A stretch of DNA of 39,152 bases from Lachnospiraceae bacterium (GCA_017479935.1 JAFVBO010000092.1:1-39152); one strand, 5' to 3'. Shown: positions 29,893 to 38,339, numbered from the stretch's first letter. A program made the numbers and translations. Notes: a model not told the origin generated them from the sequence alone.

Positions 29893-31692
29893 TTAGTAAA
29901 CACTTTTCTGCAGAATTGTGATGTCGGAAATCTCAATGGTCACATCGCCCATCTCCGCCAGCTTCGCCGATCCGAACTGGAACAGCATCTCAAAAGGCAT
30001 ATCCAGGATCAGAATATCGGTGGTTTCGAAGGTGAAGGTCTGCTCTTCGGTGGTAAAGTCGATGCCTGCAGAGACTCTCGGATCCCAGCTTCCGGCAGGA
30101 TTGAGGAAGAAGCCGCAGGAAACGGGCTTGCTGGCCTTACCGGTGATCTGGACGGTGAAGTAGCTGTCAGCCGGCAGCGTCAGGTTCATGTAGAGCTTGT
30201 TGTGCCAGTCGGTAACGCCGCCCTGATCGATGCGGTAGAACAGGCTGCCGTTCTCGGTCCAGATGGAGCCGACGCCTCGCTCGTTCTCCTCGTCGGTGGC
30301 ATTGAAGGTGCCCCAGCTGTACGCGTCGCCCGTGTAGGGAACGCTGAAGCTGTCGGTGGTCTTGACGGTTTCCTTATCGCCTTCCACGGTGCCGAAGACC
30401 AGATCCTTGATGGTGATCTTGTTGGACGTCTTTCCTTCGGGCGCGTTGCCAATCTGCAGACGGATCACAGGATCCGTGATATCGCGGTCAGCCGTGAAGA
30501 CAGCGGAGACGACCACATCCTCGCCGGCTGCGGCGTTTAACCCGTTGAAGTTCACGCGGGCTTCATGATACTGGCTCAGGCTTTCTACCAGCGCCTCGCC
30601 GCTTACGCCGTTCTCCGCGTTCACGGTAAAGTGATAGAAGTACTTGGTATCCTTGGCGATGGTCTGGCCGCCCAGGCCTAAGTTGGCCTTGATGCTCCAT
30701 ACGCCGCCGTCGGTGGGATAGCGCTCGATGGTCACTGCGCCGCCTTCAAAGGCAGCCGCAGCGCCGTCGCCGGCTTCCACGGTGACAGCACCTTCCGCGG
30801 TCATGTCGGAAGAGAACGCTTCCACCTCATGCTCTTCGCCGGTGATCTTGTAGAGCTCGATCTTGTCAATGGTCACGGTGAAGTCCTTGGGGGTGGTATC
30901 CTCTGCGTTGTCAGGGTTCGGCGTGATCTTGCCCAGGTTCAGCAGAAGCTCTGCGCTTCCCTCTGCGCCAGACGTGAAGACCAGTTCAATGGGGGCAATG
31001 TTTTCGTCAATGCGGGCGTTCCACACGGCACCGAAGGTCTCCCATCCTTCCGCTTTTTCGTTGCGGGCGATGAGGTGAGCATAGGTAGGTGCAGAGGACT
31101 TGGCCCAGATCTTTACGCGATAGTCGCCGGCTTCCAGGGCGAAACCAGGCTTCGCCAGCTGGATGGCTCCGTCGCCGTCGCCGGGATTGGTGATTTCAAA
31201 CACGAAGGCACCCTGCTTTAACTCGCCGGTCGCCTCGGCGCTCTCGCCGATACGGGCTTCCCAGCCGTGCGCGTCCGCCTCACCGCCCAGGGTGAAGTCG
31301 AAATCCTGATAGACAACCGCTTCGCCGGTCTGTCTGGTGACGGTCAGGGTCGCATAAGCCTTGGTCTCCATGCCGCCCTTGTCGGTGACCGAATAGGTCA
31401 GCTCGTAGTTGCCGGGATCGCTGATGGTCACTTTGCCATTCTGGAAGCTTAAATCGGGCATCGAAGTGATGACGATTTTCCCGCTGACATCGCCGTCCTC
31501 TTTGTCGGAGGCCGTCACGCCGGCCAGCGCGTCAAACACAGAACCGGCTTCCACCGCCTGGTCGAACACACCGCTGATTTCGGGAGCCGTATTCTCACCG
31601 GCAGTAGAACTGCCTTCCCCGCCGCAGGCAGCGGCAGACAGGACCATGCCACAGCACAGAACAGCCGCAAGAATCTGATTATGTTTCTTCAT
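29893..31692 (-). CDS. Cell-surface lipoprotein with Ig-like and carbohydrate-binding-type beta domains
   Basis: 599 residues. The signal peptide ends SAAAC with lipidated C23. Residues about 34-118 form a DUF5011/HYR-like Ig domain (APEISGVFD, VTASDKEDGDVSGK, PGNYELTYSVTDKGG). The rest looks like three beta-sandwich modules of CBM4/9 type: about 127-285 (VVYQDFDFTLGG, ..IDKIELYKI), 290-440 and 450-599 (..ITLPADSYFTVQITG, ISDITILQKS). No catalytic residues are visible. It should sit on the outer cell surface and bind polysaccharide, passing it to the GH32-like lipoprotein and the importer; fructan is inferred from context. It starts 20 bases after the solute-binding protein stop. Confidence 0.85.
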   Translation of the reverse strand: MKKHNQILAAVLCCGMVLSAAACGGEGSSTAGENTAPEISGVFDQAVEAGSVFDALAGVTASDKEDGDVSGKIVITSMPDLSFQNGKVTISDPGNYELTYSVTDKGGMETKAYATLTVTRQTGEAVVYQDFDFTLGGEADAHGWEARIGESAEATGELKQGAFVFEITNPGDGDGAIQLAKPGFALEAGDYRVKIWAKSSAPTYAHLIARNEKAEGWETFGAVWNARIDENIAPIELVFTSGAEGSAELLLNLGKITPNPDNAEDTTPKDFTVTIDKIELYKITGEEHEVEAFSSDMTAEGAVTVEAGDGAAAAFEGGAVTIERYPTDGGVWSIKANLGLGGQTIAKDTKYFYHFTVNAENGVSGEALVESLSQYHEARVNFNGLNAAAGEDVVVSAVFTADRDITDPVIRLQIGNAPEGKTSNKITIKDLVFGTVEGDKETVKTTDSFSVPYTGDAYSWGTFNATDEENERGVGSIWTENGSLFYRIDQGGVTDWHNKLYMNLTLPADSYFTVQITGKASKPVSCGFFLNPAGSWDPRVSAGIDFTTEEQTFTFETTDILILDMPFEMLFQFGSAKLAEMGDVTIEISDITILQKSVY

Positions 31693-31712
31693 GGTAAAAT
31701 TCTCCTTCGCAT

Positions 31713-33401
31713 TTACGAATTGCTGGCGTAACGATCGTAGGCATCCTGGTAGATCTTCTGAATGTCAGGCAGATGCGTGCGGCCGCTTAAGTCTTTCTGG
31801 AAGGTTTCCCAGTCAGCATCCGACACACCGCCGTTCATCAGCCACTTGATGAGGTTGACGCGGATGTAGTCGTTGAGGTTGTTCTCGTAGCTGCTGAGGG
31901 TGTTCAGTTCCTGCAGGGTGAACTGCAGATTCGGGGTAGGCGTCACACCGGCAGGGATGTAAGGGGTTACGTACGCATCCAGACGCTCTAAGCGCAGCTT
32001 GGCGCGGGGCTCCATGTTGACGACGTTGTTCCAGGCGTAGTCAGAGAGGTAGATGATGCCAAGAGGCGCGTTCTGCAGACGCAGTTCGTCGGTGGTTACG
32101 CCTTCGGGCAGCTGCTTCTGAACGAGCATGCCGTTCGCATCCAGGTTCTCTTCATAGACGATGCCGATGGGGCCATAGTTGATCTGCGCGGAGATCATGG
32201 GATCATAGTAGCGGTCGAAATAGGTCAGCAGCACTTCCACGTTGGGAACGCCGTTGAAGAAAATCAGTTCGCCGGTGCTGATTTCAGGGCTGTTGGACAC
32301 GCAGGCGGTCTGATCGCCGTTCGGACCGACAAGCGGTGCGCAGACGATATAGTTTTCCGGATTGGAGACAACCGTCTCACTCTCCCACCAGTAGAACGCG
32401 CCGTAGGTCTCAAGGCCCTTGCCGTTGGCAAGGAAGTTATCCTGGCTCAGCTCGAAGGAGACTTTGTCAATCAGGTCATTCTTTACCCAGTTTGCGATGA
32501 AGTTGGTGGCTTCCTTGAAGCGCTCATCCAGCACGGTGTAGGTAACTTTGCCGTCCACGATGACGCGGTGCTCCAGGTTGTCGTTTAAGCCGAACATGCC
32601 GTAGAGGTCGCACTGATTGCCCTGCCAGTTGTTGTAGACAAAGCTCATCGGACGCTCATCATCCGTCTTGCCGTTGCCGTTCATATCGTTGTCACGGAAG
32701 TAGGTAAGCAGCGCTTCCATCTGGGCGGCGGTCAGGGACACGCCATCCTTCAGATCGTCCTTGGAAAGGCCGGAAACAGCACCAGCCTCAATCGCCTTCG
32801 CAGCCCAGTTCTTGTTTAAGAACAGGATGTTGGGACTCTGTAACAGGCCCATCTCCTCTACGCGGGGCAGGGAGTAGATCTTGCCGTCTTCGCTGGTGAG
32901 CTGGCTCTTGATGTCGGGGCGCTCTTCCAGAATCTTGGAGAAGTTCGGCATGTACTCCAGGTAATCGCTGATGGGCAGCAGCACGTTGCGCTGCGCGTAC
33001 TTGATGATTTCGCCGGCGCTCATGCCTGCGTGATAGATCGCATCGGGACGATCGTTGGCATTGCCGAAGATCAGGTTCTTCTGCTGGCTGTAAACCGATT
33101 CAGACACGTTCTCCCAGGATACGAAGACGTTGGTGCTGTCATACAGATCCTGCATGATCTTCATGTCGTTATAGTCGAGCGCGGACGCGTTCTTGGAAGA
33201 ATAGATGTTGAAAGAAAGCTCCTTTGCACCCGTTTCGTTCAAGATGGGAGCGCTGGTGTCCGTCCACTGATAGCCGTAATTGGCAACCAGTTCGTCTACG
33301 CTGGACTTTGTGCGGTTATCCTGCTGCTTTCCGCCACCGCCGCAGGCAGGAAGGGCGAGGACGATCGCCAGGATCGTGATCATGGATAATACTCTTTTCA
33401 T
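31713..33401 (-). CDS. Carbohydrate ABC transporter solute-binding lipoprotein (family 1, LplA/YtcQ-like)
   Basis: 562 residues from the ATG at 33401 (MKRVLSMITILAIVLALPAC), chosen because GAGGAG precedes it; an open frame extends 18 codons further with no hydrophobic signal at its start. The lipobox is LPAC with C20. The length, the early YQWTDTSAPILNETGAKELSF segment and the DMNGNGKTDDERP calcium-loop-like motif are typical of the long binding proteins paired with LplB/LplC permeases. It captures oligosaccharides at the outer face of the membrane. It lies 78 bases after the LplC-type permease gene. Fructo-oligosaccharide as substrate is inferred from the neighbouring GH32 genes. Confidence 0.92.
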   Translation of the reverse strand: MKRVLSMITILAIVLALPACGGGGKQQDNRTKSSVDELVANYGYQWTDTSAPILNETGAKELSFNIYSSKNASALDYNDMKIMQDLYDSTNVFVSWENVSESVYSQQKNLIFGNANDRPDAIYHAGMSAGEIIKYAQRNVLLPISDYLEYMPNFSKILEERPDIKSQLTSEDGKIYSLPRVEEMGLLQSPNILFLNKNWAAKAIEAGAVSGLSKDDLKDGVSLTAAQMEALLTYFRDNDMNGNGKTDDERPMSFVYNNWQGNQCDLYGMFGLNDNLEHRVIVDGKVTYTVLDERFKEATNFIANWVKNDLIDKVSFELSQDNFLANGKGLETYGAFYWWESETVVSNPENYIVCAPLVGPNGDQTACVSNSPEISTGELIFFNGVPNVEVLLTYFDRYYDPMISAQINYGPIGIVYEENLDANGMLVQKQLPEGVTTDELRLQNAPLGIIYLSDYAWNNVVNMEPRAKLRLERLDAYVTPYIPAGVTPTPNLQFTLQELNTLSSYENNLNDYIRVNLIKWLMNGGVSDADWETFQKDLSGRTHLPDIQKIYQDAYDRYASNS

Positions 33402-33479
33402 TTTGGTTTTCTCCTCTTTTTTCATTTCGTTGGAATAATGGGTCAGCAGTTTCATAGCAAGCTTACACAGTGAGGGACA

Positions 33480-34388
33480 TCAACCCTTGAGGGAGCCGAT
33501 CATAACACCCTGAGCAAAATACTTCTGCACGAAGGGGTAAAGCATCATAACCGGGGCGCTGGAGACGATAACGGAGACATACTTGATCTGGTTGGCCAGA
33601 CGGTACTGCTCCAGGATGGTCTCGCCGCTGCCGCCCATGGTGCTTTCGGACGCGATCAGGATCTCCTTCAGCACGAGCTGCAGAGGGTAAAGGTTTTCAT
33701 TCTGCAGGAAGATCATGGCGTTGAAATAGCTGTTCCACTGGCCGATGGCATAGTAGAGAGCCATAACCGCGATGATGGCCTTGGAAAGCGGGAGTACCAG
33801 CATCGTAAAGATGCGGAACTCTCCGGCGCCGTCAATCTTGGCCGCTTCCACCAGACCCTGCGGGATGCTCGATTCGAAGAAGGTACGGGTCATAAACAGG
33901 TTCCACACGGACAGGATCGAGGGCAGGATGACCGCCCAGATGGTGTTGATGAGTCCCAGGCTGCTCATGACGTTGTAGAACGGGATCAGACCGCCGCCAA
34001 AGAACATCGGGATGATGAAATACACCATCAGGAACTTCTTGCCGGGGATGGTCTGGCGGCTTAACGCCCAGCCACCCGGGATCGTGACCGCCAGGGCCAG
34101 AATGACGGTGAGGATGGTGTAGATGATCGTGTTCAGGTAGCCTCTCCATACGTCTGTGCGCTGCAGGATCTTGGCATAGCCTTCAAACGTGACATCCACG
34201 GGGTACAGGATGACTCTTCCTCCGAGTACCGCATCGGGATCGGAGAAAGAAGCAATGATAATGAAGTAAAGCGGGTAAAGGACAATCAGCGCGAGGAGCG
34301 CGAGCAGGATGGTGTTCACCATGTAGAACGCTCTGTCTCCTGTTGTCAGTTTGATCGGGCCGCCTTCTGCCTGTTTTCTTTTTAGCAT
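33480..34388 (-). CDS. Carbohydrate ABC transporter permease, LplC/YtcP-like (MalG side)
   Basis: 302 residues with six TMs. The first TM (VNTILLALLALIVLYPLYFI) and the SFSDPDAVLGGRVILYP loop are typical of the LplC group. The EAA coupling loop is VEAAKIDGAGEFRIFTMLVLP. The C-terminus QKYFAQGVMIGSLKG is characteristic of this family. It pairs with the LplB-type permease, whose stop lies 15 bases upstream. The ATG at 34388 follows GGAGG by nine bases; another ATG five bases upstream is out of frame. Confidence 0.94.
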   Translation of the reverse strand: MLKRKQAEGGPIKLTTGDRAFYMVNTILLALLALIVLYPLYFIIIASFSDPDAVLGGRVILYPVDVTFEGYAKILQRTDVWRGYLNTIIYTILTVILALAVTIPGGWALSRQTIPGKKFLMVYFIIPMFFGGGLIPFYNVMSSLGLINTIWAVILPSILSVWNLFMTRTFFESSIPQGLVEAAKIDGAGEFRIFTMLVLPLSKAIIAVMALYYAIGQWNSYFNAMIFLQNENLYPLQLVLKEILIASESTMGGSGETILEQYRLANQIKYVSVIVSSAPVMMLYPFVQKYFAQGVMIGSLKG

Positions 34389-34403
34389 AGCATTCGTCCT
34401 CCT

Positions 34404-35354
34404 TTACCATAAAGAGTTCTCAGAGAATCTCTTCGAGGTCGTGTTGGCGATGATCAGGAGCACCACGTTGATAATCGAGTTAAATAAACCGATGGCGGTC
34501 GCGTATGCCTGATCCGGCACGCCGGTAAGACCTTGCTTGTATACGTAGGTGGCAATCAGTTCGCTGACGCCCAGGTTGCCATCCGTCTGCATCAGGAGGG
34601 CTTTCTCGTAGCCAACGCCCATCAGACCGCCGATGGACATGATCAGCATAACGCTGACCATCGGCATGATAGCCGGCAGGTCTACATGAAGCACGCGCTG
34701 CCAGCGGGTCGCGCCGTCCAGGATCGCCGCTTCGTGCTGACCGGGGTCAACATTGGACAGGGCTGCCACATAGATGATGGCGCTCCAGCCGAAGTCCTGC
34801 CAGTTGCTGGACAGGATGTACATCGGACGGAAAGCGGAGCTTTGCAGGAAGTACGAGACGCGCTCGCCTCCGATGGCTGCGATGATGTTGTTTACCAGGC
34901 CGTAGCGTCCGAAGAACAGGGTCAGCATACCGACCATAACGACCAGGGAGATGAAGTGCGGGCCGTTAAAGATCGTCTGGAGGATCTTTGCGGTCCGGCG
35001 GCTCTTGGTGGCATTTAAGAGCAGTGCCACGATGATGGGCAGCGGGAAGCCGATGATGAAGCCGAAAATGCAAAGCAGGAACGTATTCGACATCAGGGGC
35101 CAGAACTGCACGTCGTTAAAGAACCGTGTGAAGTTATCAAAGCCGACCCAGCGGGTATATTCCCCCAGAATCGGATCGCCGGGCATGAAGTCCTGGAAGG
35201 CGATCAGTAAGCCGTAAATCGGCAGGTAGTTAAACAGGAACACGACCAGCACGGCGGGGAAGATCATGACCAGAAAGGGATAGTTCTCACGGAGTTTTTT
35301 CAGCCATCTTCCCTTCTTCTTCACCGGTGCCGGAGAGGTTTTTGCAGAATCCAT
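34404..35354 (-). CDS. Carbohydrate ABC transporter permease, LplB/YteP-like (MalF side)
   Basis: 316 residues. A basic cytoplasmic N-terminus (KTSPAPVKKKGRWLKKLREN) is followed by TM1 and the hallmark PFLVMIFPAVLVVFLFNYLP IYGLLIAFQDF region of the LplB group. The EAA-type loop DPGQHEAAILDGATRWQRVL contacts the ATPase. It forms the translocation pore with the LplC-type subunit. The ATG follows AAAGGAG. It starts 52 bases after the ATPase stop. In many such clusters the ATPase is encoded elsewhere; here it is the first gene of the operon. Confidence 0.94.
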   Translation of the reverse strand: MDSAKTSPAPVKKKGRWLKKLRENYPFLVMIFPAVLVVFLFNYLPIYGLLIAFQDFMPGDPILGEYTRWVGFDNFTRFFNDVQFWPLMSNTFLLCIFGFIIGFPLPIIVALLLNATKSRRTAKILQTIFNGPHFISLVVMVGMLTLFFGRYGLVNNIIAAIGGERVSYFLQSSAFRPMYILSSNWQDFGWSAIIYVAALSNVDPGQHEAAILDGATRWQRVLHVDLPAIMPMVSVMLIMSIGGLMGVGYEKALLMQTDGNLGVSELIATYVYKQGLTGVPDQAYATAIGLFNSIINVVLLIIANTTSKRFSENSLW

Positions 35355-35406
35355 ACAGGTTTTCTCCTTTCCATTTCTTTTGAATGTCTATGAAGCGTAA
35401 ACGGAT

Positions 35407-36585
35407 CTAAAACTCCAGGTTTTTGTCCGTCTCCTTGGAGAATACATGCGCCACTTTGCCCTTGAAGGAGAAATGAACGGTATCGCCCTGCTTATAACTT
35501 TCTTTCATATCGATGGTCGGCACGATCACGATCACATCCTTGCCATTGGCATCCAGATGCAGATGGACGGAGGAACCCATCATTTCCGCAACTTCCACCT
35601 TGGAAGCAATGCCCTGCTCGGTCACATCCGTATGCTCCGGACGAACGCCCAGGGTAACCGGCTGAGACTGTACGTCATTGGCTAAAAGCCGCTCTTCCTT
35701 TTCAGGAGAAAGCTCTACCTTGAAGCCGTCTACCTCGACGAAGTACTGCTTGCCTTCCCGTACCAGATTGGCATCAAAGAAGTTCATGACCGGCATGCCG
35801 ATAAAGCCGGCTACGAAGAGGTTTGCGGGATGGTTGAAGACTTCCTGCGGCGTACCGATCTGCTGAATGTAACCGTCTCTCATGATGACGATCCGGTCGC
35901 CAAGGGTCATGGCCTCGGTCTGGTCATGGGTTACATAGATAAAGGTAGTGTCAATGCGCTTTCTGAGCTTGATGATTTCCGCACGCATCTCGTTGCGGAG
36001 TTTGGCATCCAGGTTGGACAGAGGTTCGTCCATCAGCATGACCTTCGGGGCGCGTACGATGGCACGGCCGATGGCGACACGCTGACGCTGACCGCCGGAC
36101 AGAGCCTTCGGCTTGCGCTCTAAGTACTGGGTGATATCGAGGATTTCAGCTGCCTCGCGCACCTTCTTGTCGATTTCATCCTTCGGCACTTTGCTGAGCT
36201 TCAGGGAGAAGGCCATGTTGTCATAGACGCTCATATGGGGATACAGGGCATAGTTCTGGAACACCATCGCGATGTCACGATCCTTCGGTGCGACGTCGTT
36301 CATGAGCTTGCCATCGATGTAAAGCTCGCCGCCGGAGATTTCTTCCAGACCTGCGACCATACGCAGTGTGGTGGACTTGCCGCAGCCAGAGGGGCCGACC
36401 AGGACGATGAATTCCTTGTCCTTGATGTCCAGGTTAAACGCCTGTACAGCCACGACACCCTCGTTGGTGATCTGCAGGTTCACCTTCTTCTTTTCCGGTT
36501 CGTCAGCTTTTTTCTTTTTTACCTTCTTTTCGCCGCTGACGAAGGGGTAGACTTTTTTGATGTTTTTCAGTTGTACCTCAGCCAT
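35407..36585 (-). CDS. msmK: Carbohydrate ABC transporter ATPase (MsmK/UgpC family) with Lys-rich insertion
   Basis: 392 residues. Walker A GPSGCGKST is at 64-72, signature LSGGQ at 162-166, Walker B VMLMDE at 182-187 and H-loop FIYVTHDQTEA. A C-terminal TOBE/MalK regulatory domain starts near 240 (VTLGVRPEHTDV). Between the first strand (KKVYP) and the usual continuation (VVAVQAFNLDI), about 28 extra residues, rich in lysine (KKVKKKKADEP), are inserted. It powers the LplB/LplC importer and could serve other sugar importers. It is the first gene of the operon: ATG after AAGGAGG, with a consensus promoter about 140 bases upstream. Confidence 0.95.
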   Translation of the reverse strand: MAEVQLKNIKKVYPFVSGEKKVKKKKADEPEKKKVNLQITNEGVVAVQAFNLDIKDKEFIVLVGPSGCGKSTTLRMVAGLEEISGGELYIDGKLMNDVAPKDRDIAMVFQNYALYPHMSVYDNMAFSLKLSKVPKDEIDKKVREAAEILDITQYLERKPKALSGGQRQRVAIGRAIVRAPKVMLMDEPLSNLDAKLRNEMRAEIIKLRKRIDTTFIYVTHDQTEAMTLGDRIVIMRDGYIQQIGTPQEVFNHPANLFVAGFIGMPVMNFFDANLVREGKQYFVEVDGFKVELSPEKEERLLANDVQSQPVTLGVRPEHTDVTEQGIASKVEVAEMMGSSVHLHLDANGKDVIVIVPTIDMKESYKQGDTVHFSFKGKVAHVFSKETDKNLEF

Positions 36586-36678
36586 GTTTTTGCCTCCTTG
36601 TTTTAGTTCGACAGTCTGCAGGAAAATGCAGTCATCCTGTCCATGAAGAGATGACGTTGCGTTACGTCACGTGCTTGG

Positions 36679-36757
36679 TTTACATTTTGTAAATCTTGGA
36701 TTACATATTGAATCCCTTGTTTGTGCATATCATAGCCTGATCTTTGCAAAATGTCAA
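36679..36757 (-). promoter_or_regulatory. Fructan operon promoter with candidate operators
   Basis: Minus strand -35 TTGACA (36757..36752), a 17-base spacer, -10 TATGAT (36734..36729). Downstream of the start, TTTACATTTTGTAAA (36679-36693) is a perfect 15-bp palindrome, and GGATT/AATCC (36699-36715) is another inverted pair. Variants of its half-site, (TTTACAAAATG type), recur at about 36744 and 36847. They are candidate sites for the divergent LacI protein. The leader also holds TGACGT/ACGTCA near 36651-36668. Confidence 0.75.
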
Positions 36758-36829
36758 TATGCCCTTGCCGTATTGAATTCAAAATGTGATTTTCCACAAA
36801 TATCCCTCTTGATTTTTGTACAACATGCG

Positions 36830-36930
36830 AACGGATTTTTAATCGGTTTACAAAATGCACACGTTGTCTTTTCAATTTCTTCATGCTATAATAAAAAAGC
36901 CCTATGTAACATGAGATCCTGTTGTATAGG
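36830..36930 (+). promoter_or_regulatory. Promoter and leader hairpin of the LacI-family gene
   Basis: TTGTCT (36864-36869), a 17-base spacer and TATAAT (36887-36892), with TG one base before the -10. Upstream lies the near-palindrome AACGGATTTTTAATCGGTT (36830-36848) and a half-site GTTTACAAAATG, possible autoregulatory operators. Just after the start point CCTAT..AACA (36901-) pairs with TGTT..ATAGG (-36930), a leader hairpin. Confidence 0.72.
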
Positions 36931-36979
36931 AAAGGAACCCCCTGCTAGTCGGAAATCATGGTTTTAGGAGGATACTAAA

Positions 36980-38017
36980 ATGGCCTTGCGACGTGTAACA
37001 ATACAAGATGTGGCCGAGGCTTGCGGCTTATCCAGGAACACCGTCTCCAAAGTCTTTAACGACCGCGGCACCGTACCGGAAACGACCAGACAAATGGTAC
37101 TCAAAAAAGCGCAGGAGCTGGGGTATCTGCAGCTGTCGGAGGAAGGGTCTGCTTCACCGAAACTTCATACACGTCACGTTGTCCTCCTCACTCGTCACAT
37201 GCCTGGCGATTACCATTTTGGCAGCATTTTTATTCCTGCCTTTGCCGCCCAGCTGAGCCGGGCAGGCTACACGCTGATGATGTACGAAATCTCGGATGAG
37301 GATCTTCGAAAGGGAAACCTGCCGACGCAGATCAACCTGGAGCAGACCGCGGCTATTCTGGGGATCGAACTGTTTGACCAGGACTATATCAACCAGATCT
37401 GTGACCTTAGCCTGCCCCTTATTCTTGTAGACGGATGCTGCGGCGCTGCTACCTCACTGATCAATTGCGACATCATCTCCATGGAGAATCTGGCCAGCAC
37501 CATGGCGCTGGTCGACCATGTCATAGACAAGGGAGCCCGCCGCATCGGTTTTATCGGTGACGCCGATCATTGCAACAGTTTTCACGAGCGCTGGATCGGT
37601 TTCTACACCGCTCTTGCCAGGGCAGGGCTTACCCTTGACCGGGATCTCTGCATTCTGGACAAGGATGGCGAAGCTTACAGCGACGAGACATGGCTGGCTG
37701 GCAGGCTCCGCCAGATGCCGCAGCTTCCCGACGCCCTCATCTGTGTCAATGACTATATCGCGATCCATGTCATGAACGCTGTCAAGCAGCTCGGCTTTTC
37801 CATTCCCGGACAAATCATGGTGACCGGTTTTGATGGCACGGCGCAGTCCGCCGTCGTGGAGCCGTCGCTCACCACCGTTTTGATCCCCGGGGTTGATGTC
37901 GGCCGCATTGCCGCCGACATCCTGCTGAACCGGATCGAAAACCCCGGCCGCCCGCCCATGCTCAGCTATGTAAGGACGCAGCCGGTCTGGCGGGAGAGTA
38001 CAAACAGGAAGGAATAA
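36980..38017 (+). CDS. LacI-family transcriptional regulator
   Basis: 345 residues. The N-terminal helix-turn-helix VTIQDVAEACGLSRNTVSKV is at 6-25, followed by the hinge helix region and a type I periplasmic-binding-like sensor domain (about 60-340). GGAGG lies upstream of the ATG. It is divergent to the sugar importer/GH32 operon and shares its 394-base intergenic region, so it is the probable local repressor, relieved by an imported sugar or its product. The C-terminal segment ends VRTQPVWRESTN, as is usual for the family. Its own region also carries candidate operators. The effector is unknown. Confidence 0.95.
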   Translation: MALRRVTIQDVAEACGLSRNTVSKVFNDRGTVPETTRQMVLKKAQELGYLQLSEEGSASPKLHTRHVVLLTRHMPGDYHFGSIFIPAFAAQLSRAGYTLMMYEISDEDLRKGNLPTQINLEQTAAILGIELFDQDYINQICDLSLPLILVDGCCGAATSLINCDIISMENLASTMALVDHVIDKGARRIGFIGDADHCNSFHERWIGFYTALARAGLTLDRDLCILDKDGEAYSDETWLAGRLRQMPQLPDALICVNDYIAIHVMNAVKQLGFSIPGQIMVTGFDGTAQSAVVEPSLTTVLIPGVDVGRIAADILLNRIENPGRPPMLSYVRTQPVWRESTNRKE

Positions 38018-38029
38018 AAAACGGGGACT

Positions 38030-38196
38030 AGCTGACAGGGGACGGGCCTGAGAGTGACAGGGGACGGGCCTGCGGGTGACAGGGGACGGGCCTGTGTCAC
38101 ATTTTCAATGTGACACAGACCCGTCCCCTGTCACCTTTCCCAGCTAATTTTGTGACACAGGCCCGTCCCCTGTCACCTCCCTGTCACCTGTCAGCT
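38030..38196. repeat. Dispersed palindromic repeat cluster (GGGGACGGGCC type), copy 3
   Basis: Three forward units TGACAGGGGACGGGCCTG near 38033, 38055 and 38077 (22-bp period) face two inverted units near 38110-38133 and 38150-38176 plus fragments CTGTCACC. The outer ends AGCTGACAGG and CCTGTCAGCT are themselves inverted, so the whole 167 bp is one compound palindrome, followed by TTTTTT. It lies just after the LacI gene stop and probably terminates it. Confidence 0.92.
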
Positions 38197-38216
38197 TTTT
38201 TGCTGCATTTTTCTCC

Positions 38217-38245
38217 TTGCTAAACGCCTTCTTATCTGTTAGAAT
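38217..38245 (+). promoter_or_regulatory. Promoter of queT
   Basis: TTGCTA (38217-38222), a 17-base spacer and TAGAAT (38240-38245): a moderate sigma-A promoter giving a leader of about 95 bases that contains a hairpin and the probable riboswitch. Confidence 0.65.
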
Positions 38246-38254
38246 AGGCAGGCT

Positions 38255-38288
38255 TGCGCCCGGCAGTCTTTCGCCTGCCACCGGCGCA
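38255..38288 (+). other. Leader hairpin upstream of the riboswitch
   Basis: TGCGCC (38255-38260) and GGCAG pair with CTGCC and GGCGCA (to 38288), with an asymmetric internal loop. It is not followed by a T run. It may be a separate leader stem or an insulator for the riboswitch. Confidence 0.65.
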
Positions 38289-38295
38289 TGTAAAG

Positions 38296-38339
38296 CGGTC
38301 AGTTCGAGACCTTCCTGACCTAAAACAAAACTAAAGGAG
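38296..38339 (+). ncRNA. Probable preQ1-I riboswitch
   Basis: Stem GGTCAG (38297-38302) / CTGACC (38315-38320) encloses a 12-base loop TTCGAGACCTTC, followed by the A-rich tail TAAAACAAAACTAAAGGAG. This is the small H-type pseudoknot layout of preQ1-I aptamers: a short stem, C-rich loop, then an A-rich tail ending in the SD. The loop CCTT can pair with AAGG of the SD, so ligand binding would hide the ribosome site of queT. The QueT identity of the next gene supports it. Confidence 0.68.

Noticed and set aside
36603-36884. 93-codon minus-strand gene in the LacI/ATPase intergenic region
   Set aside because: It covers both divergent promoters and the candidate operators, and has no good ribosome site.
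38030-38196. Transposon end or integron attachment array
   Set aside because: There is no transposase or integrase, and the same units occur at two other gene ends in the window as terminator-like palindromes.
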